Positions 35,778 to 45,632 are shown, counted from the first letter of the stretch. The stretch: DNA of 47,035 nucleotides from Lachnospiraceae bacterium AM48-27BH (GCA_003478355.1 QUFC01000033.1:1-47035), one strand, 5' to 3'. Notes: generated by a model from the sequence alone, not told the origin. Program-made: numbers and translations.

Positions 35778-37852
35778 TTACCAGTTCATCAGCCCGTAGC
35801 CTTTGATACATTGATAGTTAAGGTCATAGCTCTTTATCTTGCAGGCGTCGCCGGAATTGCCCTCAACGGTATAGACGCGGCTGCCGTCCCTGCCAAGCAC
35901 AAGCCCCACATGGTCGGCAACGCCGTCTAAATCCCAATCGAAAAAGATTGCGTCGCCCGGTGCGATATTCTCATAGCCGCGTGCGCCCCATTGTCCCCTT
36001 GACTGAAACCAAGGGACACCCTGCCATTCGCAGCCCGCAAATCGGGGTTCGCTTTTTCCGGCTTGATTGTAGCACCATGATACAAAACAGGCGCACCATT
36101 CCACGCGGCTGTTAAAGCCGTACCAAGACCAGTAAGGGTAGCCGCCCACATTTCCGACTTGCTGCTTTGCAAGTTCCATAAGCTCTTGATTTCCGGGGCG
36201 CGTACCGTTTACAAACTCCACGCCGCTTAAATCCTCGGACGGGCTTCCGTCGGGAGAACCGCCGCCAAAAATCAGCGGTTTGTTGCCGCTTGTTTCCAAG
36301 TACACATGGAACATTTCAAGCTGCTGTGGCGTAAGAAGTTCCTCCGCAAGCTCGGAAATCGGCTTATATGTCAGTTTCACATTCAAGATGTAATATTCAT
36401 AAGGGACTTCCTCGGTGGTGGTTTCCCCGGTTTCCGGTCGGTACTTGTTTCGGTGCGGTAGCGTATTTCCACTTCCTCGGTCAGCGTCAAGGTGTACTGC
36501 ATGGAAAAGATACGTTCAAGCTCTGCCTGTGCGCTCTGCGGGGTGTAGCTCTGCAAGAGGGCGGTCAAGTAAGACGCAAGTTCGTGGGGGTTATGTCCGA
36601 TACTGTCAAGGTCATAGCGGTATTCATCATAGCCGGGGTGGGTGTTTTCGATATTGTCAATCTCACTTTGCAGGGCATTTTCCATAGCGGCGTAGTTCTG
36701 TTCCGTTGCCACAAGGTCGCTGTCCTCGGACGTGTAGGACGTGCCAAGCACCCCGTTTGTCAAGCCCGAAAACATAGCCCCGCAAGAGGACAGCCCTGCG
36801 GAAATCATAATAAAGAGAAGCAGCGCGGCAACTGCAATCAAAATGCCCGCCGGGTGTCTTGCCGCAAATGCGGTGGCTTTCCTCGTTTCCTCGGCGGTTT
36901 TCTTTGCCGTCTTTCTTGTGGCTTCTGCTGCGGCTTTTGCCCCTCCTTTCTTTGCCGCCTTTGCATACTGGCGTTTTATCTGCTGTTTCTGCATGAAACG
37001 GGAAAGAGGGTTAGAGGTAAGCTGCGGATTGTCGCGCAGGGTCTTGTGATACTGGAAGTTGACGTTTGCCTTAAATGCTGCCTTTTCTGCATTTGCTGCT
37101 TCCCGGTAGGGTTTCAGCTTATGGCTGCGGTAGCCCTGTTTTAACTTCCGCGCTCCGTATTTCGCGCCGCGCTCGGCAAGTTCCTCTGATTTATGCGCCC
37201 CCTCAACGCCGGAATTGTCCTTTTCAACGGAATGTATCTTGTTATGGACGAAAATCCCTGCTTCCTGTGCAGGGCGGGACAGCGGGTTTCCCTTTTTGCC
37301 GCCGGGTATCGGTTTTTCCTGTTCTTCAAAGCGTAAGCGGGTCTTTGCCTTGCCTGCGGCTTCGTCAAAGGTGTGCTTCTTAACCAGTTTCTTTTGCTTT
37401 GGGATAGCTGCCTTTGCCGCGTCCAGTCGGTCAGCGGCTTTGTTTGATTTTTCAATATAGCGTTCCAGTTCCGGGGCGGCAAGTTCTTCCTCGGTAAACT
37501 GCAAGCGGGAAGATGTTGTTTGTGCGGTGGCTTCCTCCTGTGCCTTGCGTACCGCCTTTTTACTGGATTTGCGGGTCTGTGCGGCTTCGATATGCTCCAT
37601 GACGCGGTCTGCGGTGGCGGTGTCCCTTGCGGGGACAGCTCCCGGTGCGTGGGGTAACGGGGAAGTTTGGGACGGTAAACCTTGAAGCTGCGTCCCGTCC
37701 TGTGTGGTTTGCTGCTCCGGGGACTTTTGAAAATCCGCGTCCTGTTCCCGTTTACTGATACGCTCGGCGGTCTGCTGTGTTTCGTTTACCTCGATAAGCC
37801 CGTCGCGGGTCATTTTCTGCGTGATTTTATCGCGGGATTTATATTGCTTCAT
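35778..37852 (-). pseudogene. CD1108-family transfer peptidoglycan hydrolase, one-base frameshift
   Basis: Restoring one C near 36436 joins two frames into 691 aa, the family size. The N-terminal half is long, charged and cytoplasmic, followed by one membrane segment ('AGILIAVAALLLFIMISAGLSS'). The C-terminal NlpC/P60/CHAP-like domain has 'WCACFVSWCYNQAGKS' (catalytic Cys) and 'DHVGLVLG' (His). The enzyme opens the cell wall for the conjugation channel. The break lies in the linker 'RYRTETSTD' before 'PYEYYILNVKL'. As read, the catalytic domain is cut off. The start at 37852 has GAGG eight bases upstream. Confidence 0.87.
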
Positions 37853-37862
37853 GGTCTGCACC

Positions 37863-40297
37863 TCACTTTCCGCTTTCGGAAACTTCCTCCGGCTTCGTTG
37901 TCATTACCCTGTAAAGCTCGGTATCTTTCGGGAAGCGGTCTACAAAAGGCAGCACCACATTTCCATAGAAGATAAGCCCCTCGCCCGCTTCGGTGTGGGT
38001 AACATACTTCATCTGCTGCGTGGAAATATTAAGCTGCTTTGCAAGGATAGTACGGTCGCCCTGCGCTTGATTGAGCATGAGGACAAAATCGCTGTTTTCA
38101 AAGATATTTTCCACCTCGCGGCTTGCCAAAAGGTCTTTGACGTTCTGCGTAATGGCTGTGGGGATACCGCCCCATTTACGGAAACGCTTCCAAATCTCCA
38201 CGCTGTAAGCGGCGGTCTGTTCCTCTTTTAAGAGCAAGTGAAACTCGTCCATATAGTAGCGGGTGGATTTCTTTTCTGCGCGGTTTATCGTTACCCTGTT
38301 CCATGTCTGGTCTTGCACAATGAGCATACCTAACTTTTTAAGCTGCTTCCCAAGCTGCTTTATATCAAAGCAAACAAGGCGGTTAGAAAGTTCCACGTTG
38401 GTTCTGTGGTTGAATACGTTAAGGCTGCCGGAAACATACAGCTCCAATGCCGCCGCGATACGGGCAGCTTCCGGCTCCGGCTGTCTTAACAGCTCGTCGT
38501 AAAGGTCGCCCAAGATAGGCATTTTTGCCGGGTCGGGGTCTGCAAGGAACGGACGGTACACATTTCTTACAGCCCTGTCAATGACGGTCTTATCGACAGG
38601 CTGCAAACCCTCCTTGCCGCCAATGACAAGCTCACAGAGGGAAAGGATAAAATCAGATTTCAAGGCTAACGGGTTGTCGTCCTCGGAATAGTTAAGGTTT
38701 ATATCCATAGGGTTTACATACTGGGGCTTGCCGTCAATGCCCCTGCCCGTAGGGGAAAGCCGTATCACTTGCCCGTTCAGACGCTGCACAAGGGAAAAAT
38801 ACTCGGCTTCCGGGTCGCAGATGATAATGTCGTCGTCAGTAATGAGGAAAGCATTTGTCATTTCCCTTTTGGCGGCGAAACTCTTACCGCTTCCCGGCGT
38901 TCCCAAGATAAGCCCGTTTGGGTTTTTGAGCTGCTTTCTGTCGCAGAGTATCATATTGTTAGAAAGGGCGTTCAAGCATAGTACAGGGCTTGCCCCGTCT
39001 GAAAAAGCTCCTGCGTGATAAAGGGAATGAAAATAGCGGTGCTTGATGTGGTAAGCCCCCGCTGTATCGGGATAAGGTTTTTTCCAATCGGCACACTGGA
39101 TAAAAGCCCCGCTTCCTGCTGATAGTCAAGGCGTGTCAGGCGGCAGTTGTATTTCTGTGCGATACCCGCCGCAGCGAAAATGTCATTTTCCAGTTTCCGC
39201 TTCGTGTCTGCCATGTTTACCACAAGGAATGTAAGGAGAAACATTCGCTCGTTGCGGCTCTGTAAGTCCTGCAACAAGTTCTTTGCTTCGCTGCCAAAGG
39301 TGGCAAGGTCGGACGGGATTATATCCATGTCATAGCCGCTTCTAACCGCTTTTTTCTGTTCCTCAATCTTCATCTTGTCAAGGTCTGTGATTTTGCGCTT
39401 AATGGTCTTGATTGCTTCCGACTGGTCGATACTGCGGATATGTAAGTTGACGATTACACCTGTTTCCAAGTCCAGTATATCAGCAAGCATACGGTCGTTG
39501 AGTTCCGGCGCAAGGATTTCAAGGAAGCTCGCCGCGCCGATTTTACGCCCCATGCGGAAATATCTGCCCTCGCCAAAACGGAAAGAGGACGGGGCGATAA
39601 AATCCTTTGTAGACAGCCCCGACGGGGTAAGCCAGTCAAAGGAAAAGGAGAACGGCTCGCCCTCCGGGTGGAATACCCCATGCAGCACCTTTAAGCGTTC
39701 ATAGCCGGATAAGGGGCGGGCGGTTACGCCAAGCACCTTGAAATTGTTAAGCACGTCGGTTTCGATACGGGAAAGCCTTGACTTTGCAGCCGCCTTGTTA
39801 TCGGCTTCAACAGTAAAGGTAATGTATTTGTGCTTCACAAGCCCGTTGTTGCCTTTACTAAGCTGATTTTTCAGCATATCCGAATACTCGGTGCGGATAG
39901 AGTTAAAAGCGTCCTCCTGTGCGGGGATAGAGATTGCTTTTTCTGCCTGTTCCCGCTGCGTTCCTTGATTGATGAAAGAAAGCTGCACGCTCACGCTCGC
40001 GTCAAAGTAGTTGAGGAAATCGCACCAGTTTTCAAAAATGGCGGTCTTATCGTCAGCCTGTGCAAGCTGATAATTGATGTCCTCGAACACGACGCACTTT
40101 GAATATCTCTTTTCCGTAACCTTGCAGATACCGTCCGGGTACATGGCAAGGTAGGGAATGGTCTGCTGTGCGGTGTGGGCTTTGCCGTCGCCTTTTGCCT
40201 TTCGGATAGCTTCGGCAATCTGTTTCTTTTCGGCGCGGGTCAGCTTACGCCTGTTTCCTGCGGCTTCCCGCGTCTTTTTTGTTTGTCCTTTTGACAA
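37863..40297 (-). pseudogene. VirB4-type conjugation ATPase, one-base frameshift
   Basis: With one G restored near 38977 this is an 811-aa VirB4/TraE ATPase. The N-terminal part ends 'QELFQTGQALYY'; the C-terminal part starts 'LNALSNNMILCDRK' and carries Walker A 'GTPGSGKSF', Walker B 'RYYMDEFHLLL' and 'TAITQNVKDLL'. It powers the type IV secretion channel. The start is TTG at 40297 with GGAGG nine bases upstream. The frame loss lies 15 residues before Walker A, so neither fragment could work alone. An internal TTG at 38975 is an unlikely start. Confidence 0.9.
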
Positions 40298-40649
40298 TCG
40301 CTGATACCTCCTTTTCAAGTTTTCGCTGCTTTTCCAAGACAGCGTATAGGTTTTCGGTTCTGTAAGGTCGCTCCTTTGGGCGGGTAAACTTTGTCTGAAT
40401 GACATTTCTTACCACCACTTCAAGGGGCTGCCCATGTTTTTCATACATGGCAAGCAGGAAGCAGGGGAGCATGACGACAATCATCGCCATAGCCGCAAGG
40501 TTTGTCCCTGCGCTGCCTTTGAGCAAAAAGAAAAGTGGCAGTCCCATAAGAAGTGCCACTAAAAAACAAAGGATTTGCCGCTTTGTCAGATTGAAAGCGA
40601 CTTTTGTTTTGACTTTGGATAAGTCTTTGGGTACAGGTACATACGCCAA
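40245..40649 (-). CDS. PrgI family (VirB3-like) conjugation protein
   Basis: This 134-aa protein begins 'AYVPVPKDLSKVKTKVAFNLTKRQ' and has two membrane helices ('ILCFLVALLMGLPLFFLL' and 'LAAMAMIVVMLPCFLLAMY') and 'GQPLEVVVRNVIQ'. This is the PrgI layout and the usual partner of VirB4. The start is TTG at 40649 with GGAGG seven bases upstream. It overlaps the VirB4 gene by 53 bases. Confidence 0.92.
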   Translation of the reverse strand: MAYVPVPKDLSKVKTKVAFNLTKRQILCFLVALLMGLPLFFLLKGSAGTNLAAMAMIVVMLPCFLLAMYEKHGQPLEVVVRNVIQTKFTRPKERPYRTENLYAVLEKQRKLEKEVSAIVKRTNKKDAGSRRKQA

Positions 40650-40670
40650 GAAAATACCTCCTTTCTGCCC

Positions 40671-41540
40671 TTAGTGGGCGTTGAATATGGATTTTGCCAA
40701 TGTGCCGGATTTGAATAGGGAAAAACAGAGGATAACCGTATAGGCGGCAAGGGAAAATACCGCGCTGTGCAGATTGTCTGCGATTATCATATCGTTTACC
40801 AGTACGGCGTAAATACCGACACATATCATAATGAGGAAGCCTTGAAAACCAAGAGCGAACAGCCCTTTTAGGTAGTTGTTCCCAATCTGTCCCCATTCTC
40901 TGTTGGTCATGGTCGCAAATGGAATAGGCGATACCGAACAGTAAAGGTAAATCTCTATCATTCTGCCGTAGAGGATAACGGTTATCAGAACGGACATGAT
41001 TTTCATGCACAAGCTCACAAGGCTTGTTTCAAGCACAAGTAAGAGCAGTTCGGGGATTTCCATATCTTCAAGCCCCTCCTGCATGGCGGCAAGGGCTTCG
41101 GCAACGTCGATATTCGTATCGCCGCCGATAACCCCCGCTGCGCCGGAAACGATATGCTGCGCCATATCAAAGACCGCCATTGTGATGTTGAACGTGTTGG
41201 TTACGATAAACACCGCGACAAAGGCTTTGAATATCCACTTAAAGAACATGAATGTTTCTATGTCGTGCATATTGTTCTTTTCCGTTACCATGCTGATTAG
41301 CTCGTAGCATAGGACATAGGTAATGACAAGCCCCGCAATCGGGACGATTACATTTTCAGAAAGGGTCTGTATCATGCTGAAAATGTTGGCGTTCCACCCT
41401 TGCGGGGTCTGTCCTACCTCGTTTGCGATAGTCCCGACTTTTTCGTTTACGTCCCCGAACATAGTTGACAGATTACCGTTTATCGCTCCGATAAGGATTT
41501 CCTTTATCCATTCGTTAATCGCGTCAAGTATGCTCTGCAT
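40671..41540 (-). CDS. TrbL/VirB6-like channel protein (CD1112 family)
   Basis: This 289-aa protein has six or so membrane segments (for example 'VIVPIAGLVITYVLCYELI', 'AFVAVFIVTNTFNITMAVF', 'FLIMICVGIYAVLVNDMI'). It opens with 'INEWIKEILIGAINGNLSTMF' and carries 'EIYLYCSVSPIPFATM', the hallmark of the ICE VirB6-like family. It forms the inner-membrane part of the conjugation channel. The gene is intact and 17 bp downstream of the Maff2 remnant. Confidence 0.93.
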   Translation of the reverse strand: MQSILDAINEWIKEILIGAINGNLSTMFGDVNEKVGTIANEVGQTPQGWNANIFSMIQTLSENVIVPIAGLVITYVLCYELISMVTEKNNMHDIETFMFFKWIFKAFVAVFIVTNTFNITMAVFDMAQHIVSGAAGVIGGDTNIDVAEALAAMQEGLEDMEIPELLLLVLETSLVSLCMKIMSVLITVILYGRMIEIYLYCSVSPIPFATMTNREWGQIGNNYLKGLFALGFQGFLIMICVGIYAVLVNDMIIADNLHSAVFSLAAYTVILCFSLFKSGTLAKSIFNAH

Positions 41541-41556
41541 AGGCAGCTACCCGCGC

Positions 41557-41649
41557 TTAACCGAACAAGCCGGAAAGCAGAGGTACAAGGATAGTGCCGA
41601 TAAGGCAACGCCGCCGCCCGCCATGAGCTGCTTCATGCCCTGTGATTTT
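41557..41649 (-). pseudogene. Maff2 family ICE membrane protein, 3' remnant
   Basis: Only the last 30 or so codons remain: 'KSQGMKQLMAGGGVAL', then, with one base restored near 41601, 'IGTILVPLLSGLFG' and stop. This is the conserved end of Maff2 proteins, which lie before TrbL in these operons. Homology stops at about 41649, where the second element begins. The 5' part should lie beyond the window on the other side of that element. Confidence 0.8.
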
Positions 41650-41697
41650 ACTGATGTGCGATAAAGAAGTAATAGAAGTGTAAAAAATTTTGCCGTT

Positions 41698-41730
41698 CCT
41701 ATCCGGCACTTGCGCATTGTGTCGGATAGG
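41698..41730 (-). terminator. Terminator-like hairpin after the serine recombinase
   Basis: A 12-bp stem, CCTATCCGGCAC with GTGTCGGATAGG (one G.U pair), lies 9 bp after the recombinase stop. On the minus strand a T-rich stretch follows about 10 bases later. Confidence 0.55.
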
Positions 41731-41738
41731 TCGGGCGG

Positions 41739-43349
41739 TTATTCGGGCAAGTCCACCTTGCCAACAAAAGAATAATAAATCTCAATGTCCTGTCTGCGGG
41801 TCTTGTTCTCGTCATAGCTGCACTCATGCACAACGATTTTCTCTACAAACTCCCGCAGCAGAGTAGGGGTAAGTTCTTCAAAGCTGGTATGCCGCCGGAC
41901 AACATTCATAAACTTTTCTGCGTTCACGGTGGCTTCCTGTGCTTTGGAAAGCTCCGCTTGAATAGCAGCGGCTCTTTCTTTCAGCTCCCGTTGCTCTGCT
42001 TCATAGTCTGCCGACAGCTCTGTGAAACGCTCGTCTGATATGCGCCCGGTCACGCTGTCCTCATACAGCCGCTTGAAGATAGCGGATAACTCGGCTATGC
42101 GTTTCTCGGAGGCTTCCAGTTCCTTTTTCTTGGCGGCGTTCCTGCGTTTGCCCCCGTCCTCGTTCTGCTCAATCAAGAGTTTCATAAACCGGGCTTCATG
42201 CTTTGCCGCATAGCTGGTCACTTTCCGCAGATTGGAGAGTACACCAGCGGTCAAGAGGTCGGTGCGGATAAAGTGCGCCGTACAGTCATGGGTGCGTTTC
42301 TTGTAGTTGCCGCAGATATAACAGTCCTGCTTGCGCTTGTCCGTCTGGTATCGCTGCTGATACATCACGCTGCCGCAGTCCGCACAGAACAGTATGCCGG
42401 AGAACAAACCCACTTCATCATAGCGGTTTGGGCGTTTGCGCTGTTTGCGAAGCTCCTGCACCCGTTCCCATGTTTGGGTGTCTATGATAGGCTCGTGGTG
42501 GTTCTCGAAAATCACTTGCTTTTCCGGGGGATTTTCTACACTGTGCTTGACTTTGTAAGAAAGTTTTTCTGTCTTGAAATTTACCAGACAGCCTGTGTAT
42601 TCCCGGTTTTCAAGGATATGCACTACGGTATTGGTCGCCCACTTGCACTCATAGCCGGGGTGGTAGCGGCGGGTGCTGCCCGTCCTGCGGTATTCAAGCG
42701 TTCCCGGCGTGGGGATTTGCTGCTCTGTGAGCATACGGGCTATCTTGGTCGGACCATTCCCGGCAAGACAGAGGTTGTATATCTGCTTGACTACGGGTGC
42801 AGCTTCCTCGTCAATAATGAAATTTTCGTCCTCGTCCATGAGGTAGCCATACACAGGCTTGCTTGTGATGGGCTTGCCATTCATGCCTTTTGAGCGTTTT
42901 ACTGCTTTGATTTTCTTGCTCGTATCTCTCACCAGCCATTCGTTAAAGATATTCCGCAGCGGGGCAAAGTCATTGTCGCCCTGTGCGCTGTCCACTCCGT
43001 CATTGATAGCGATGAAGCGGACACCTTTCTGTGGGAAAATCATTTCCGTGTACATTCCCACTTGCAGGTAGTTTCGCCCTAACCTCGACATATCCTTTAC
43101 GATAACTGTCCCGACTTTTCCGGCTTCAATGTCCGCAAGCATGGCTTGAAAACCGGGTCTTTGAAAGTTCGCACCAGAATAACCGTCGTCCGTGTACCAG
43201 CGCAGATTGGAAAAGCCGTTCTGCTTTGCATAGGTTTCAAGGATACGCTTCTGATTGGAAATGGAATTGCTCTCGCCTTGCAGCTCGTCCTCATGGGAAA
43301 GTCTTGGGTAAAGGGCGGTAATTGGTTGTTGGTTGGTCTGTCTTAACAT
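41739..43349 (-). CDS. Large serine recombinase (TndX-like)
   Basis: This 536-aa protein has an N-terminal resolvase domain with 'ALYPRLSHEDE' (nucleophile Ser18) and 'VKDMSRLGRNYLQVG'. A recombinase domain follows ('ITSKPVYGYLMDEDENFIIDEEAAPVV'), then a zinc ribbon ('CADCGSVMY', 'CYICGNYKKRTHDC'), a long coiled-coil, and a DUF4368-type end ('LLREFVEKIVVHE'). The size matches TndX of Tn5397 (533 aa). It excises and inserts the nested element. The start follows GGAGG at seven bases. The gene is intact. Confidence 0.95.
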   Translation of the reverse strand: MLRQTNQQPITALYPRLSHEDELQGESNSISNQKRILETYAKQNGFSNLRWYTDDGYSGANFQRPGFQAMLADIEAGKVGTVIVKDMSRLGRNYLQVGMYTEMIFPQKGVRFIAINDGVDSAQGDNDFAPLRNIFNEWLVRDTSKKIKAVKRSKGMNGKPITSKPVYGYLMDEDENFIIDEEAAPVVKQIYNLCLAGNGPTKIARMLTEQQIPTPGTLEYRRTGSTRRYHPGYECKWATNTVVHILENREYTGCLVNFKTEKLSYKVKHSVENPPEKQVIFENHHEPIIDTQTWERVQELRKQRKRPNRYDEVGLFSGILFCADCGSVMYQQRYQTDKRKQDCYICGNYKKRTHDCTAHFIRTDLLTAGVLSNLRKVTSYAAKHEARFMKLLIEQNEDGGKRRNAAKKKELEASEKRIAELSAIFKRLYEDSVTGRISDERFTELSADYEAEQRELKERAAAIQAELSKAQEATVNAEKFMNVVRRHTSFEELTPTLLREFVEKIVVHECSYDENKTRRQDIEIYYSFVGKVDLPE

Positions 43350-43365
43350 AAAATCCTCCGTTTCC

Positions 43366-43418
43366 GACAGCCAGCCCCACTATTCCGTACCTTGATTGTA
43401 CCACATGGGGCGGCTGTC
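43366..43418. repeat. Inverted repeat upstream of the serine recombinase
   Basis: GACAGCC-AG-CCCCA and TGGGG-CG-GCTGTC form about 12 paired bases around a centre that holds GTAC twice. It lies 17 bp upstream of the recombinase start and could be an operator or leader hairpin. The 111 bp from 43350 to 43460 have no gene. Confidence 0.5.
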
Positions 43419-43460
43419 TGTATAGCGGCAAAAGCGTCAAATCTGCTTCTTTATGGTCGG

Positions 43461-43649
43461 TCAAATCGCCGTTTTTTGTGTAGCAGCTTCCGCTTCCAGC
43501 ACTTTCATCATCTTGTCGGCTGCGGTGTCGGTTGCGCCCTGCTTGAAGAAGCCGGAAACGGTAAGGACGGAGTTGCCCATGCGGATTTCCGTCACACAGT
43601 CCGGGCGGCGGTCTGTTTTGGTGGTGCTTGTCTGTTTCGTTTCTGTCAT
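43461..43649 (-). CDS. tnpW: TnpW-family transposon protein
   Basis: This 62-aa protein opens 'MTETKQTSTTKTD' and has 'TEIRMGNSVLTVSGFFKQGATDTAADKM', the conserved core of TnpW proteins found beside large serine recombinases (first seen in Tn4451). The start at 43649 has AAAGGAGA; a longer frame to 43751 lies inside the ATPase gene. The role is unknown. Confidence 0.85.
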   Translation of the reverse strand: MTETKQTSTTKTDRRPDCVTEIRMGNSVLTVSGFFKQGATDTAADKMMKVLEAEAATQKTAI

Positions 43650-43663
43650 AGGCTCTCCTTTCG

Positions 43664-44500
43664 CTACTTCATCAGTTGCTTTAAGCGTTCCAGCTTTTCC
43701 TGTGCGGTTTCCTTTCGGAAGTTGCTGCCCGTGAAGCGGACGGGGGCGCACATGGAAGTCAGCCTGTCATAGATACGGGCGTGGGGCGTGTCCTGCGGGT
43801 GCTGCAATTCCTCCAGCGTGAGGTTGGTCGTGGCGATCAGCGGCTTGCCGCTTCGGTAACGGCTGTCAATCACGCTGTAAACCTGTTCCAGCCCGTATTC
43901 TGTCCCTCGCTCCATACCAAAATCATCAAGTATCAGCAGGGGGTAGCTGCAAAGGCGGGAAATATATTCGTTCCTGCCCTCAAAGCTGGCGGCAAGGTCA
44001 CCCAGTATCGTTGCAAAGTTTGTCATGCACACCGGGACTTCCTGCTCCATAAGGGCGTTGGCGATACAGGCGGCAAGGTAGCTTTTTCCCGTCCCCACGC
44101 CTCCCCAAAACAGGTAGCCGATATTTTCAGCCTGCATGGTTTCCCAGCTCTCCACATAAAAGCGGGCGGTTTCGGTCTGTGGGTTTCTGCCGTTGTCATG
44201 CTCAAATGTCCAGTTCCGCATAGCAGGGTCAGTAAAGCCCCGGCGTTTCAAGTCCTCCACTTTTTCAAGGTGCTTCTGTCGGCTTTCGGCGGCTTGCTGC
44301 TTTTCACGGGCTGCCCGCTGGCAGTCGCAGTCTGTTGGGTGGCGGTCACGCCCGAAACAAGTCTTTCCCTCTGCAAAATAGGCTTCTTTGGGCGTATGGC
44401 ACTTACCGCAGTATAAAAGCCCGTCCTCGCCTGTGTAATCCTCCGCTTCGGTGGTAGTGGTTGTAATGTCCGTAATCATAGCTTCAATCTCGTTTTTCAT
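43664..44500 (-). CDS. DnaC/IstB-like AAA+ ATPase (helicase loader type)
   Basis: This 278-aa protein has an N-terminal Cys cluster ('YCGKCHTPKE', 'DCDCQRAAREKQ') and an AAA+ core with Walker A 'GGVGTGKSY', Walker B 'LLILDDFGME', 'TTNLTLEEL' and 'IYDRLTSMC' (sensor/arginine finger region). Such proteins load the replicative helicase on the element. The start at 44500 has GGAGGGCGA and overlaps the previous stop by ATGA. It works with the replisome organizer upstream. Confidence 0.9.
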   Translation of the reverse strand: MKNEIEAMITDITTTTTEAEDYTGEDGLLYCGKCHTPKEAYFAEGKTCFGRDRHPTDCDCQRAAREKQQAAESRQKHLEKVEDLKRRGFTDPAMRNWTFEHDNGRNPQTETARFYVESWETMQAENIGYLFWGGVGTGKSYLAACIANALMEQEVPVCMTNFATILGDLAASFEGRNEYISRLCSYPLLILDDFGMERGTEYGLEQVYSVIDSRYRSGKPLIATTNLTLEELQHPQDTPHARIYDRLTSMCAPVRFTGSNFRKETAQEKLERLKQLMK

Positions 44501-45246
44501 AAGCTCTCGCCCTCCTTGCATGAATAATCGGGTATGCCCTGTTTCGGGGCAGCCTTGCCTTTGGCAGCGTCCTCCTGCGCCCACTTGTAAATGGTGGCTG
44601 CATGGCTGTGGTACTGCTTCCCGGTGGAAGCGATATGGCAGGAAAGCCGGTCAAGGTAATACTCCCACTTGTCGGGCAGCTCTGTTTTCAGCCCGGAAAG
44701 CTCTGTATCGGTCAGTATCACATTGTTGTATCTGCCATAAGCAGCGGGGGCGGGGTGTCCCGTTTCTCCCTCTCTCTCTTTTTCTATCTCTATCTCTTTC
44801 TCTAACTCTATCTCTATCTCTGGTGGACGAATGTCGGACAAATGTCCGCCTTTTGTCCGGGGCGGTAAAAGTGCCTTGTTTTCCAGCCTTGCAGCCCGTT
44901 TCCTCTCGGCTTCGGTAGAGGACTGTCCTATCATCAGCTCAATATCGGTCATATAAAAAGCCCCGCTGTCAAGCTGCTCCACAAGCCCCAACTGCCGGAA
45001 AATCTCTAAAGCCCTCTCAACCGTCCCTATCTGGTGGCGGGTCAGTGTCGCTATCATCTGCGCTGTGTAGGGGATATGCTCGTCAAGCTGCAATTTCCCG
45101 CCGTTTTTCAGCGATTTTAAGTACAGCTTCAAGAGGATATTGGAGTATAAAATCCCGTCTTTCATATCTTCCAGCAGCACAATGGAGTCGCTGTCAAAAA
45201 AGTTCTCTTTCAGCTTGAGGTAGTAATACTTGCGGTTATCTGCCAT
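44497..45246 (-). CDS. Phage-type replisome organizer / replication initiator
   Basis: This 249-aa protein has an N-terminal winged-helix domain: 'KYYYLKLKENFFDSDSIVLLEDM', 'YSNILLKLYLKSL', 'ATLTRHQIGTVERALEIFRQLGLVE', typical of phage replisome organizers. A repetitive acidic linker of I/E/K residues (encoded by a TCTATC microsatellite) is followed by a DnaD-like end ('WEYYLDRLSCHIASTGKQYHSHAATIYKWA'). It probably binds the element origin and recruits the DnaC-like loader next door. The start has AGGAGGACAGGG. Confidence 0.88.
   Translation of the reverse strand: MADNRKYYYLKLKENFFDSDSIVLLEDMKDGILYSNILLKLYLKSLKNGGKLQLDEHIPYTAQMIATLTRHQIGTVERALEIFRQLGLVEQLDSGAFYMTDIELMIGQSSTEAERKRAARLENKALLPPRTKGGHLSDIRPPEIEIELEKEIEIEKEREGETGHPAPAAYGRYNNVILTDTELSGLKTELPDKWEYYLDRLSCHIASTGKQYHSHAATIYKWAQEDAAKGKAAPKQGIPDYSCKEGESL
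44767..44822. repeat. Pyrimidine hexamer microsatellite inside replisome organizer
   Basis: A run of CTCTCT and TCTATC/TCTTTC units covers about 56 bases and encodes alternating I/E/K/L residues in the linker. Units of six keep the frame, so length changes would alter only linker length. Confidence 0.75.
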
Positions 45247-45448
45247 TGTCCCTGTCCTCCTTTTTCCGGCGTTTGGAGTAGTAGTGGGGGCAGAGTATGA
45301 TAACCGCCCGGAAGCTCTGCTTGCAGCTATGGGTACAGCCCCGGCAGAGGTCGTTGTATGTGATACGGTCGCAGGTGGTATTCCCGACTTTTACTTGCCG
45401 CAGGAAAAAAGACCATTCCAGCCGCCGTTTCTTGCTCATTCTTGGCAT
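45236..45448 (-). CDS. Small basic Cys-containing protein (70 aa)
   Basis: This 70-aa basic protein starts 'MPRMSKKRRLEWSFFL' after AAAGGAGCGCACCC and has 'DLCRGCTHSCKQSFRA' plus one more Cys, suggesting a small zinc-binding fold. It overlaps the replisome organizer start by 11 bases. I recognise it as a recurrent companion of such replication modules but know no function. Confidence 0.7.
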   Translation of the reverse strand: MPRMSKKRRLEWSFFLRQVKVGNTTCDRITYNDLCRGCTHSCKQSFRAVIILCPHYYSKRRKKEDRDNGR

Positions 45449-45632
45449 GGGTGCGCTCCTTTCTGCCGTTTCCGCTGGTGTGGCGGTATCGGCGGTAATT
45501 CTGTATCATCTCGGTATCATTTTCGGGGTTTTTCTGCCCTGTAAGCCCGTTAAAAAATCCTTTGGTATTGCGGATAGGGTGCGGGGCAGCCCCCTTGTTC
45601 TGTATGGGTTCGGGTACATTTTGGGGCGGTTT

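Noticed and set aside
38973..38975. TTG at 38975 as the start of a separate ATPase gene
   Set aside because: The upstream frame carries the rest of the VirB4 protein and joins perfectly if one G is restored; no ribosome site is present.
23967..45448. CRISPR array or Cas genes
   Set aside because: No regularly spaced direct repeats and no Cas motifs were seen; the only short repeat run is the TCTATC microsatellite inside a gene.
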